Assembly: GCF_009917525.1 (NCBI RefSeq)
Contig: NZ_QZDU01000010.1
Coordinates: 1-64,000, forward strand
Reading direction: 5' to 3'
From: Acutalibacter sp. 1XD8-36
Lineage (GTDB): Bacteria > Bacillota > Clostridia > Oscillospirales > Acutalibacteraceae
DNA length: 64,000 bases
Shown: piece after piece, positions 1 to 8,024 of the stretch
How positions within the stretch are numbered: the first letter of the stretch is position 1
Layout: each line of letters begins with the position of its first letter
Translations under genes and position numbers: made by a program
The notes under the pieces: generated by a model
The model's input: only the letters and a program-made list of their open reading frames with translations
Told to the model about the DNA's origin: nothing
Databases searched by the model: none

Positions 1-150
1 GGCCCCTAAAAGGCCCACGAATGGGCCACGGGTACTTTCAGCCCAAAATTGGCCCCTAAAAGGGCCAAAAATGACCCCTAAAAGGCCCACGAATGGCCCA
101 CGGGTACTTTCGGCCCAAAATTGGCCCCGAAAAGGCCCACGAATGGGCCA
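1..150. repeat. GGCC-rich tandem repeat, unit about 48-50 bp
   Basis: Two near-complete and two partial copies of a unit containing AAAAGGCCCACGAATGGGCC followed by ACGGGTACTTTC and GGCCCAAAATT. Full units run at about 1-50 and 75-122; partial ones at 51-74 and 123-150. Each unit carries a GGCCCA/TGGGCC inverted repeat. The array probably continues left of the window. Its function is unknown; protein-binding sites for replication or partition are one possibility. Confidence 0.8.
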
Positions 151-181
151 GCGCCGAGGCAGCCCCCCAATGCGGGCTTTG

Positions 182-425
182 GACAAAGGGGGAGGATGAT
201 AACAGCAGAGCCATGATATGCGGATTGGCTGTCGCATTGTCGCACCGTCGCAGCCTGCCAAAAAAACTTTTTCCCAATACTGTAACCCTACCTATTTTTC
301 CTTACTTTTAAAAGTTTTCAAAAATAGGTGAGACAGTGCGACAAACTTCCAGCTTTCCTTTTCTGGCAATATGCTTCCATGTCCCACAACCTGTCGCATC
401 ATGGTCGCACGGTTGTCATCCCTGC
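182..425. repeat. Long direct repeat, copy 1 (iteron/dyad, origin-like)
   Basis: About 244 bp almost identical to 7165-7407, with only scattered differences. It holds six GTCGCA sites: three direct at an 8-bp period (231-236, 239-244, 247-252), one inverted (337-342) and two more direct (393-398, 404-409). Between them lies an AT-rich 38-bp dyad at 291-328, with outer arms CCTATTTTT/AAAAATAGG and a central ACTTTTAAAAGT palindrome. Iterons flanking an AT-rich dyad near a helicase gene are what replication origins of plasmids and SaPI-type islands look like. That function is inferred; an operator region is the alternative. Confidence 0.85.
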
Positions 426-474
426 CTCTGTCCTGCCCGCCAATGCCCAAGCTGAAGCCTGCTTACGAATGTTA

Positions 475-507
475 AGAGGACTCCCATCCGGGAGCCCTCT
501 CTTTTTT
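475..507 (+). terminator. Rho-independent terminator
   Basis: Stem AGAGGACTCCC/GGGAGCCCTCT with loop ATCC, followed by CTTTTTT. It reads on the + strand only. No convincing coding region precedes it, so it either ends a transcript entering from the left of the window or an RNA made across the 182-425 repeat. Confidence 0.75.
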
Positions 508-728
508 ATAGGGGGCCAGCAGCCCCATTCCAGCGACAGCCAGGGGTGGGAACTCGCGTCAAGGTTCTCAGCCCATCAGCAAACTATCCAAAGCTGCTCG
601 CCTGCAACCCCGCAGCACGCCTCCGCCTGCTTTGCAGTTTTGCAAACTGCCCGAGGCTGCGAACGGGACGATGGTCCCTCACGACTATCCGTCGCAATGC
701 CGGGGCGATTGCTCCCAATTTTTTGACT

Positions 729-870
729 TATCACCGGCGCGTTTTTTTTCAAATTTCTCGGTGACAACACAGGACACAGAAGGCCCATGAAACGAGGAAT
801 TTTCGCGGCGCCGATGACAACGGTGACAGCGGATGACAAAATTTTGGCCAAATTTTGCAGCTTGTCACCG
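729..870. repeat. Second iteron cluster (GRTGACA) with AT-rich core
   Basis: Copies of (C/G)GRTGACA lie at 759-766, 812-819, 821-828 and 831-838, the last three at about one helical turn. An inverted copy TGTCACCG lies at 863-870 and a weaker TATCACCGG at 729-737. Between the direct and inverted copies is an AT-rich near-palindrome around AAAATTTTGGCCAAATTTT (838-857). A 10-bp inverted repeat, GGCCCATGAA/TTCATGGGCC, brackets it at 782-791 and about 885-894. It lies 620 bp upstream of the helicase start and may be the replication origin proper or a replication-protein operator. Confidence 0.65.
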
Positions 871-966
871 CCCGAAATGCCGCTATTCATGGGCCAACTT
901 GGCCTTCCGGGGCCTTATGGCCCGCGAGAAGCCCAAAAAGGGAAAAGGGCATAAAAGCGGCGACGC

Positions 967-1155
967 CACCCCTACGGGGTGACGGTCGGCATAGCCGACG
1001 CCGTTGCCCGCCAATGGCGGGCAACCTCTCCGCTTCGCTCCGAGGCTTTTACTGCGCTACGCTTGCCCTAAGAACAGTCCCCCGGACTGTTCTTAGGGTG
1101 CCCTGAAGCGGCACAGCCGCCACAGCCGAAACGATAAAGCTGCCAATCGTTTCGG
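967..1155. repeat. Cluster of consecutive perfect hairpins
   Basis: Five inverted repeats follow each other: CACCCC/GGGGTG (967-981), GTCGGC/GCCGAC (985-999), GTTGCCCGCCA/TGGCGGGCAAC (1003-1025), CCCTAAGAACAGTCC/GGACTGTTCTTAGGG with a 3-nt loop (1066-1098), and CCGAAACGAT/ATCGTTTCGG (1126-1155, followed by TTTT). Such clusters occur at oriT regions, at single-strand initiation sites and in structured RNAs. No relaxase gene is in the window to decide between these. Confidence 0.7.
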
Positions 1156-1332
1156 TTTTAAGGGCAAGGGCTTCCGGCTTGTGCGCGGTACTTCGATAAG
1201 GTTATGATTGAAAATACGCTTAGTCAAAAACCAATCATTGGCAAGAGTAGCCGCAAAAAATTTTTTTCGTGAGACTTTGCAATGGTGACGCGGCTTTTCC
1301 TCGATTGGGACAGTTTTCCCACCAAATTTACC

Positions 1333-1362
1333 TTGATTTTCCCGATTTCGGTATGGTATAAT
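1333..1362 (+). promoter_or_regulatory. Promoter of the helicase gene
   Basis: TTGATT at 1333-1338 and TATAAT at 1357-1362 with an 18-bp spacer, about 130 bp upstream of the helicase start at 1492. Confidence 0.7.
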
Positions 1363-1491
1363 TATATTATAGCCCAAGTTATGGCAAAAAAGCAAGGAGA
1401 GGATGCCTATAAAACAACAGAGCACGAATAAAAATGGTCGGAATTTCCTCCCATGGAAATACAACCAAATATTTTAAAGGAGTGTGATTTT

Positions 1492-3369
1492 ATGCACCCA
1501 GTGGGCACCAACTTGACACAGTGGGGGGCGGAACCAGAGGCCCAGGAAAGAAAGGAGCCGAAGCCTCACCCTGACCTTGAAAATGCCGTTGATGGCAGCA
1601 CGACAGATGTTCAGAATGCCGCAGCCACTGGAACAATCTTAACGTCGCTGCGCACTCGCGACCAGTTTTTGCAGTACATATTACTTGATTACTTGCGGGA
1701 ACTGAAAAAGAAGAACGCTTCTCTAACTCCCGAGGAGGTCGCGGGGGGAGCCGTAGAGGATATAAATTTGGCAATTAGAGGCAGAAACAACAATCTTCCT
1801 AAAGGGGAAAAAGACGAAAAGTGGAAATTTTTAGACGCACTTGACCCCCCACGGATTGCTGCTTGCTGCATAGAACTGAATCATGTCAAACGGATTCAGC
1901 TTAATAACGAGGATGACGAGAAAAGTTATGTTCTTGGCATCTATGAAAGGGATGGCCCAAACCGTGGTATCTACAACATTGATGAAGACGCCATCAACGC
2001 GCTTTGCCGGCGCTATAACAGTTCCCTGCGCAAGAGCGATATCAGCGAAATCAAGGCGGTTTTGATGGATACCGCGCCGATAGCCAGCCGGCTTCTCGAC
2101 CCGAATTTGATTCCGGTAAACAACGGCATTTTTGATTACAAAAAGAAGCGGCTAATCCCTTTCAGCCCGGAATATGTATTTACATCCAAATGCGGGACGG
2201 ATTACAACCCGATTGCGGCAAATCCCGTCATTATCAATCCGGACGGCACAAAGTGGGATGTGGTGTCCTGGATGGAATCGCTGGTGGACCATCTTCCCGA
2301 CAAAGCGGAAATGGCGGAGCTGTTGTGGAAGATTACCGGCGCCATGGTGCGGTATTTGGTGCCGTGGGATAAGGCGGTATTTCTCATTTCCCCCAAGGGG
2401 AACAACGGCAAGGGTACGCTGTGCGAGTTGCTGCGAAGCCTGCTGGGAAAGGGTAACTACGCCAACATCCCTATCACCAACTTCGGTAAAGATTTCATGC
2501 TGGAGCCGCTCACCCACGTCAACGCCATTTTGACTGACGAAAACGATGTGGGAACGTATGTCGACTCCGTTGGGAATCTGAAAGCAATCATCACGGGCGA
2601 CCAGATTCAGCTCAACCGCAAGTACAAGCCCCCTATCACATTCCGGTTCCGGGGATTCATGTTACAGTGTTTGAACGACTATCCCAACTATCGGGATAAA
2701 TCGGATTCACTGAACCGGCGGCAGCTATGCGTACCTATGACGAAATGTTTCACCGGCGAGGAACGCAGGTACATCAAGGCTGACTATGTGCATAGGAAAG
2801 AAGTTTTACAGTACGTTTTGTTCAAGGTCCTGAACATGGATTATGACCAGCTTCCAGAGCCGGAGTCGTGTAAGTGCGAGCTGGACAAGTCCAAAGAGAT
2901 GAACGACCCGGTGCTTCAATTCATGAATGAGCTCATGGGTGTGCTCGTGTGGGATTTGGTGCCGTACACGTTCCTGTACGACCTATACAAATCCTGGTAT
3001 GGCAGAAATGTTCCCGGTAAATCGCCGCTGTCGCGGAAAAAGTTTATCGAAGAGTTAAAGCGAAACCTTCCTTCATTCCCTGCGTGGACCTTACATCAGG
3101 ATGAAAACAGGAGGGACCTGGAAGTACGTTCAAAAGGAAATATGGAATTCACCGAACCTCTTATCGTGGAGTATGGGTTGGATGCCTGGACAAATGGTAA
3201 CTATACGGGCCGGAATGTGGATATAAAATGCTGGTTTTTTAAAAAAGAGAAATACCGGGGAATCATACGCGTTCCGGAAAACGAGGATTTAGAAGAAAAA
3301 TACGCAACGAGACCCGAAGATAATGTCCTGCCGGAAAAGACGCGTCCTGAGACAGAACCAATTGACTAA
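1492..3369 (+). CDS. P4/D5-family replicative helicase (SF3, DUF5906-type)
   Basis: Predicted ATP-driven DNA helicase of the phage/plasmid P4 family, used to start replication of the element. Of 625 residues, the middle and C-terminal part carries the SF3 Walker A motif SPKGNNGKGT (residues 300-309, K307), a TDEND Walker B-like stretch, and the following sensor region with GDQIQLNRKYKP. Residues about 150-290 resemble the D5 N-terminal region. No archaeo-eukaryotic or TOPRIM primase domain is visible in the first 150 residues, so it may be helicase only. The start is ATG 1492, not the in-frame ATG at 1453, because AAAGGAG lies 9 nt before 1492. It sits downstream of two iteron clusters it may bind. 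Family confident, role inferred. Confidence 0.9.
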   Translation: MHPVGTNLTQWGAEPEAQERKEPKPHPDLENAVDGSTTDVQNAAATGTILTSLRTRDQFLQYILLDYLRELKKKNASLTPEEVAGGAVEDINLAIRGRNNNLPKGEKDEKWKFLDALDPPRIAACCIELNHVKRIQLNNEDDEKSYVLGIYERDGPNRGIYNIDEDAINALCRRYNSSLRKSDISEIKAVLMDTAPIASRLLDPNLIPVNNGIFDYKKKRLIPFSPEYVFTSKCGTDYNPIAANPVIINPDGTKWDVVSWMESLVDHLPDKAEMAELLWKITGAMVRYLVPWDKAVFLISPKGNNGKGTLCELLRSLLGKGNYANIPITNFGKDFMLEPLTHVNAILTDENDVGTYVDSVGNLKAIITGDQIQLNRKYKPPITFRFRGFMLQCLNDYPNYRDKSDSLNRRQLCVPMTKCFTGEERRYIKADYVHRKEVLQYVLFKVLNMDYDQLPEPESCKCELDKSKEMNDPVLQFMNELMGVLVWDLVPYTFLYDLYKSWYGRNVPGKSPLSRKKFIEELKRNLPSFPAWTLHQDENRRDLEVRSKGNMEFTEPLIVEYGLDAWTNGNYTGRNVDIKCWFFKKEKYRGIIRVPENEDLEEKYATRPEDNVLPEKTRPETEPID

Positions 3370-3532
3370 TGATTTGATTGGCCAACATAGTTGGCACTAT
3401 AGTGAATACGAAACGACTTTGCAGCTAATTTCGAAAAGATTTCGCAACTGAATTTGAAAGTGAATAGCGCAACAGAGCTATATGAATACAATATGAGGGA
3501 GCGTCTGCTAAGGCGTCCAGACCATCAAAAAA

Positions 3533-3560
3533 GGCCCAGGCTGAAAACCTGTGCCTTTTT
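3533..3560. terminator. Bidirectional terminator
   Basis: Stem GGCCCAGG/CCTGTGCC with one mismatch, six A residues on the left and five T residues on the right. It can end the helicase transcript on the + strand and the candidate ncRNA on the - strand. Confidence 0.8.
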
Positions 3561-3571
3561 GCATTTCTCTC

Positions 3572-3600
3572 TTGCATTTTGCCAGGGAAAGTGCTATAAT
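3572..3600 (+). promoter_or_regulatory. Promoter opposing the candidate ncRNA
   Basis: TTGCAT at 3572-3577 and extended TGCTATAAT with -10 at 3595-3600, spacer 17 bp. A transcript would start near 3607, run antisense to the minus-strand ncRNA for about 100 nt and could end at the terminator at 3805-3834. Confidence 0.6.
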
Positions 3601-3804
3601 TAGAAATGCCAAGATAAATAAAGGGCAGGTCTGAGGGGATTGCCGTCCCCTCAGGACCCTATGCAGGAGATAAGGCCTCCTACACAGAAACCTCATGGTT
3701 TCGCCAACCCTATTATACTGAATTCCCAGTGAATTTGCAAGCAATAATTTTGTCTGGCGGGGACGCGGGATAGGGCTGTGTTTCGCATATTGAATTTATG
3801 CGGT

Positions 3805-3834
3805 GTAGGTAATAAGCCTGCACCGCTTTTTTGT
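3805..3834 (+). terminator. Rho-independent terminator
   Basis: Stem GCGGTGTAGG/CCTGCACCGC around TAATAAG, followed by TTTTTT. It points to a + strand transcript ending here although no coding region precedes it; the promoter at 3572-3600 is the best candidate source. Confidence 0.8.
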
Positions 3835-3993
3835 TTGTCTTGGGCGGGAAATTCCACAAAAATGGCGGGGCCTCTGTGGGCCTCGCCGGGAATACCGCCT
3901 CAAAATAGTTATAGTTAGGGGGCGTTAGTGCTTTTCGGGGGCGTCAAGCCGCCCCGGGTTCATTATGGAAACTGAATGAGGAGGGATAAGCCT

Positions 3994-5352
3994 ATGAAAT
4001 CCATCAAGACCACCCTGGCCGCTCTCTTGGCCATCATCACCATCCTGTCCGTCATCCCTATGTCCGCCTTTGCGGCGGCCAGCAGCTTCACGGACGTGCC
4101 CCAGAACGCCTGGTACTACGAGCCTGTCACCTACATGGCCGAGAACGGCTACATGTCCGGCACCGGGGACAACAAGTTCAGCCCCAACCAGACCACCACC
4201 CGCGCCATGTTCGTCACGGTGCTGGGCCGCATTGCCGGCATTGACCAGAACCAGTACAAAGGCACCTGCACGTTCCGCGACGTGAAGAAGGACTGGGCCG
4301 AGCCCTACATTGCCTGGGCCGCTGAAAATAATATTGTGAACGGTGTAGGCGACAATAGATTTGGCCCCAATAACTACGTCACCCGCGAGCAGGCCGCTGT
4401 GATTCTCTTCAACTACCTGAAGAAGGACTACACGCTGACGGTAAGCGACGAGTTTCTGAACAACGCTCCTGACAAGATTAACGTCAGCTCCTGGGCTGTA
4501 GAGGCCATGCAGTGGGCCACGTCCGCTGCCCTGATGCGCGGCGACGCCAATGGCACGCTCCGTCCCCGCTACTCCGCCACCCGTGCTGAGATTGCGACCA
4601 TCTTCAAGCGCTTTATTGAAATCAAGACCGACCTCGAGAACAACAAGCCCGACGTCCCTACCACTTGTGACCATGAATGGGAAGTGACGAAGACTGAGAA
4701 TATCACGCTCTTCACTGAGACTGTCCGCGAGTGGGCTCACGCCGACGCGCTGGACATCGACGCATGCAACGGCTGCAATATGAATATACAGCAATGGCTA
4801 TGTGACAATGCAGACAAGTATTCTAGCCCTAAGGAACTCGATGATGCTATGAAAATCCTCGGCGATGAAACTGGATGTCCTTGTTTACACGGCGCGAACC
4901 ATGGCGGGGGCCTTAACCTGCCTCTGACTTTTCCCGTCATGTCTGAGAAGATTTACAAGGCTGACATGCCCTCCGAAGAGACCTGCACCAAGTGCAACGC
5001 CGTACGCGACTGCGTGTCCACTCGTATAATCAACAACATCTCTGACGAGAATGTCTGGGAGCGCCATACCAAGGAAGTTCTCATCTCCGAGGCTTGGGAT
5101 GAAGAGCTCCGTCTTACTGGTGCGAACGAGTATGGCCAACCTGCTGGCACCTTGATTGACACCATTCATCATCCTCGCCGTGTCAACAATGAAATTGAGT
5201 ACTTTGAGAACGTTGAGACTCATGAACAAATTTACGTTGAGATGACAGGCTGCCGCCACCCCGAATGGGAAGAAGATTACTCTTCCGGTAACCTCGGCCC
5301 TGACTTCGCTCATTGCACATCCTGCAACAAAAAGATAGCCCCCCTTTATTAA
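3994..5352 (+). CDS. S-layer-homology surface protein with Cys-rich C-terminus
   Basis: Exported cell-wall-associated protein of 452 residues. A typical signal peptide ends at AFAA (about residues 1-28). Three SLH domains follow (about 30-90, 95-150, 155-210, with FTDVPQNAWYYEPV, FRDVKKDWAEPYIAWA and SSWAVEAMQWA), which normally bind pyruvylated wall polymers. The remaining 240 residues match no family I know and carry CDHEW, CNGC, CTKC and HCTSC pairs that could bind metal or form disulfides. The start is ATG 3994 behind GAGGAGGG; the upstream in-frame ATG at 3976 overlaps that site. It is cargo of the mobile element and may alter the host surface. The C-terminal function is unknown. Confidence 0.85.
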   Translation: MKSIKTTLAALLAIITILSVIPMSAFAAASSFTDVPQNAWYYEPVTYMAENGYMSGTGDNKFSPNQTTTRAMFVTVLGRIAGIDQNQYKGTCTFRDVKKDWAEPYIAWAAENNIVNGVGDNRFGPNNYVTREQAAVILFNYLKKDYTLTVSDEFLNNAPDKINVSSWAVEAMQWATSAALMRGDANGTLRPRYSATRAEIATIFKRFIEIKTDLENNKPDVPTTCDHEWEVTKTENITLFTETVREWAHADALDIDACNGCNMNIQQWLCDNADKYSSPKELDDAMKILGDETGCPCLHGANHGGGLNLPLTFPVMSEKIYKADMPSEETCTKCNAVRDCVSTRIINNISDENVWERHTKEVLISEAWDEELRLTGANEYGQPAGTLIDTIHHPRRVNNEIEYFENVETHEQIYVEMTGCRHPEWEEDYSSGNLGPDFAHCTSCNKKIAPLY

Positions 5353-5421
5353 GCGCCTGTATCATCCCTCACACGCCATCATAGTTTTCTGATTTATACT
5401 CTTCCAACTAAAACCACTAAT

Positions 5422-5456
5422 AAGAAATACGCGCCCAAGCGTATTTCTTATTTTTT
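5422..5456 (+). terminator. Terminator of the SLH gene
   Basis: Perfect 11-bp stem AAGAAATACGC/GCGTATTTCTT with loop GCCCAA, then ATTTTTT on the + strand. Confidence 0.85.
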
Positions 5457-5467
5457 ACTATGTCTGT

Positions 5468-5496
5468 ATTATACCACATATCTCTATAGATGTCAA
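5468..5496 (-). promoter_or_regulatory. Perfect-consensus orphan promoter
   Basis: TTGACA (5496-5491) and TATAAT (5473-5468) with a 17-bp spacer on the minus strand. It lies just after the broken SpaA-type gene and reads leftwards into the antisense strand of the SLH gene. No start codon with a ribosome site follows. It may be the promoter of a gene lost by rearrangement, or may make an antisense RNA. Confidence 0.7.
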
Positions 5497-5506
5497 CCTC
5501 TATTTT

Positions 5507-7243
5507 TTAATTCTCAGCATCCAAAACAGCGTCACCCTGGCCCTCGCTCTCACCCGTATCTTTATCAACCTTAGGGAACTCAATGATAAAAGTCTTATAC
5601 TTGTTATTAACAGTGACTTCAGGGACTCCAACCGTATTGAAGGAAATCATATCATCACTGTCATCCTTCACCCAACCACCTGTACCATTCATAGGTATCT
5701 TGTAAAGCATCTTAGTTTTAAGCAGTTGAACGCCTGCGTGAGGCATCTCAGAGACTACAATAAAACCAGGTGGGAAAGCAGCATAATCATTCGAACTACC
5801 CAAAACCGAATCATTCCAATAACCTTTGTCTTTCAAATCACTAATAGTGGCACTGTCCAAACAACCCGACGTACCATTCAAATCTATTATAGCCCTATTA
5901 CCGAGCTTTACTGTCTTAGCCTGGAACGAATAATGTACTTTACTAGAGTAGTTACCCTGAGCCTGCGACCAGGTAAAGTTCAAGTCTGGTATATACTCAA
6001 GCTTAAAGGGTATACCTACTACATTTATACCTGCGTTGGCTAAGTCATCAAGGCTTCCTCTTGAACCATCGGATAGCTTCTTGATAATACTGAACAACAG
6101 AGGGTCACGCTTGACTTTGTCTGCTATGACTACCTGCTTAACCCCTTCTCCAAACCCTTCGTCCTTTTTGGGGTCTATAACAATAGTCTGCTTCTCAGTA
6201 TTCAGCATCAGAGGCAGATTAGTAGGAATAGAGATTTCCTGAATATCAAAGCCTGTCTTGCTGTACTTCAGCTTGTCAGACTTAGCATAACCATTCTCGT
6301 TTGTTGTGAGCGTAGCTACCTGCTTGCCTGTATCTTTGTTAATGACAGAGAACTTAATGCCGCTAAGGTTATCAAACAACGGATTGCCTTCCGCGCATTT
6401 GCCCTCTATTTCTTTCTGTATCTCTACATATACGTCTTGGGGTGCACACTTCCAGGGCATTTTCAGAACAACTATTGACTCCTGAACGCCCATACTTGAC
6501 ATAGCAAAACCAAGCAAACAATAACCGCCCATACCATCAGTGCCATAAATACCGTCAATCGTAGCGTTCTGACCCACCATAGAACCGTCTGCGAACGAAT
6601 ACTTACCGTACATGATATGACTGAGCACAAAGCTGCCGTCAGGCGTCACGTATTCTGAGTCTATATTATCGAGAATGTAATCCTTCAAAGAATCAACACT
6701 CTCCGATTCATCCACTTCAGCCACAGGCAAATACGATGAATCCAATTCAGACAGACCGAAGTGAGCATCTACGTTGACAGAAAACTCTTGCATTCTGAAC
6801 ATACCGACAAAACCGTCAACGATATCTGTCTTCACGCGATGAGATTCAGAATTATTCTCATCCACAACGCTGCTCACACTCAACCCGACGAGACTAAACG
6901 TCTCATTCTCAGGCACGCCGGTGATATAGACTTTATCACCAGGCATGAACCACTTGGTGCCAGTCCTGCCATCCTCAAAGACCAGATGTCCGTTGTCGGT
7001 ATCGTTAAGGGTGACGGCAAAGGAGCCGTCCACAGGCTGGTCATAACCAACTTGTATGTCATCACGGATACCGACTTGCTGGACAATCTCCGATAAGGGC
7101 ATGGTGGAACCGCTATTGCTTCCGTCAGGGTCTAGGTTCCCTGCCTCGTCCGATGGGGGATTCAGACAAAGGGGAGGATGATAACACCAGAGCCATGATA
7201 TGCGGATTGGCTGTCGCATTGTCGCACCGTCGCAGCCTGCCAA
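5507..7243 (-). pseudogene. SpaA/Cna-B-type surface protein, truncated at both ends
   Basis: The frame encodes a large extracellular protein with an SpaA-like fold around FSVINKDTGKQVATLTTNENG and ends in KVDKDTGESEGQGDAVLDAEN. In this family the text after GDAVLD normally continues into another SpaA domain (DGAVYGLY-like), so the C-terminus, sortase signal and anchor are missing. The first 26 codons of the longest frame lie in the 7165-7407 direct repeat and encode no signal peptide; gene-like sequence starts only at about 7165. No ATG has a ribosome site (the ATG near 7102 has none). Base composition is more AT-rich than the neighbours. I read it as an internal fragment of a larger adhesin left by recombination at the repeat, probably not expressed as a working protein. 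Confidence 0.75.
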
Positions 7244-7407
7244 AAAAACTTTTTCCCAATACTGTAACCCTACCTATTTTTCCTTACTTTTAAAAGTTTT
7301 CAAAAATAGGTGAGACAGTGCGACAAACTTCCAGCTTTCCTTTTCTGGCAATATGTTTCCATGTCCCACAACCTGTCGCACCATGGTCGCACGGTTGTCG
7401 TCCCTGC
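7165..7407. repeat. Long direct repeat, copy 2 (iteron/dyad, origin-like)
   Basis: Near-identical to 182-425, with one G less in the G-run near its start. The 38-bp dyad is at 7273-7310 and the GTCGCA sites are conserved. It cuts into the SpaA-type gene on the left and lies 130 bp before ssb on the right. Homologous recombination between the copies would remove about 7 kb carrying the helicase, the candidate ncRNA, the SLH gene and the SpaA fragment. Confidence 0.85.
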
Positions 7408-7533
7408 GACTGTCCTTGTCCGCGCCATGGGCAGCGTGAATTTTTGCCGCAAAATGCGGCCAAGTTTATCCTTGAAAAACAATCTCCGGCGGCATGGGCC
7501 GACCGACAAAAACACGAAAAGGATGGACTAACT

Positions 7534-7956
7534 ATGATGAATACAGTAGCTCTCCACGGCCGTCTCACCGCCGCCCCTGAAATCAGGCATACCCCCAACG
7601 ACATTGCTGTTGTCAGCTTCTCTCTTGCCGTAAACTCCGGCTACGGCGATAAGCAGAAAGCGTCTTTTGTTGACTGCGTAGCCTGGCGCAGCACAGCCGA
7701 GTTTATCTGCAAGTATTTCGCCAAAGGGCAGGAGATGAACCTTGTCGGCAGCCTCCAGACCCGCACCTATGAAGACCGCAACGGCAACACGCGCAAGGCT
7801 ACCGAGGTTGTCGCCCGCGAAGTAGACTTCTGCGGCCCCAGAGCCAGCCAGGAAGCCAGCCCAAAGCCTAAAAAGCGTGCTAAGGGGAACTCCAAAAATG
7901 CGGCTACAGCCCCGGCGCTTCCAAACTATGACGCCGACGATGACCTGCCGTTCTGA
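7534..7956 (+). CDS. ssb: Single-stranded DNA-binding protein
   Basis: Binds single-stranded DNA during replication of the element and recruits partners through its acidic tail. The 140 residues have an OB fold over about 1-105 (LHGRLTAAPEIRHTPN, FVDCVAWRSTAEFICKYFAKGQ, VGSLQTRTYEDRNGN), a basic linker (SPKPKKRAKGNSKN) and the classic tip DDDLPF. The start is ATG 7534 (or the adjacent 7537) with AAAAGGA 10 nt upstream; longer frames run into the direct repeat and lack a ribosome site. It lies directly after the origin-like repeat and heads the ssb-pcfK-pcfJ group, fitting a replication or single-strand transfer module. It is probably an element-specific paralog of the chromosomal SSB. Confidence 0.95.
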   Translation: MMNTVALHGRLTAAPEIRHTPNDIAVVSFSLAVNSGYGDKQKASFVDCVAWRSTAEFICKYFAKGQEMNLVGSLQTRTYEDRNGNTRKATEVVAREVDFCGPRASQEASPKPKKRAKGNSKNAATAPALPNYDADDDLPF

Positions 7957-8024
7957 CGCCCAACAGCAGCCATGCGCCTATGCGTGGGCTGCTGTTTTTT
8001 ACTGCCCAAAAAAGGAGGATTCAC

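Larger units (their letters stand above)
508..1332. other. Gene-free stretch with replication/transfer-like repeats
   Basis: No reading frame here has a ribosome site or a recognisable product. The DNA instead carries a GRTGACA iteron cluster (729-870) and a run of consecutive hairpins (967-1155), described separately. The rest, about 508-725, shows nothing I can name. Confidence 0.6.
3527..3706 (-). ncRNA. Candidate structured ncRNA, raiA-like
   Basis: On the minus strand, TTGCAA (3740-3735) and TATAAT (3717-3712) with a 17-bp spacer precede about 180 nt that end in the stem GGCACAGG/CCTGGGCC plus TTTTTT at 3532-3527. The transcript would begin near GGCGAAACCATGAGGTTTC and contains a GAAACC/GGTTTC hairpin, an AGGAG/CTCCT hairpin and a long GGTC-TGAGGGGA/TCCCCTCA-GACC stem. 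No reading frame in it has a ribosome site. The sequence resembles what I remember of the raiA (ARRPOF) RNA class, which is reported from Firmicutes/Actinobacteria and from integrative elements. That identity is from memory; an Rfam search would settle it. Confidence 0.6.

Noticed and set aside
1-150. Tandem repeats as a CRISPR array
   Set aside because: Units are directly adjacent with no unique spacers and no cas genes are in the window.
328-890. Several overlapping short frames in the iteron region
   Set aside because: No ribosome site, no family resemblance, and the DNA is better explained as repeats and non-coding signals.
3508-3744. A 78-codon minus-strand frame across the candidate ncRNA
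   Set aside because: Its start lies upstream of the predicted transcription start and it has no ribosome site; the RNA structure explains the region better.
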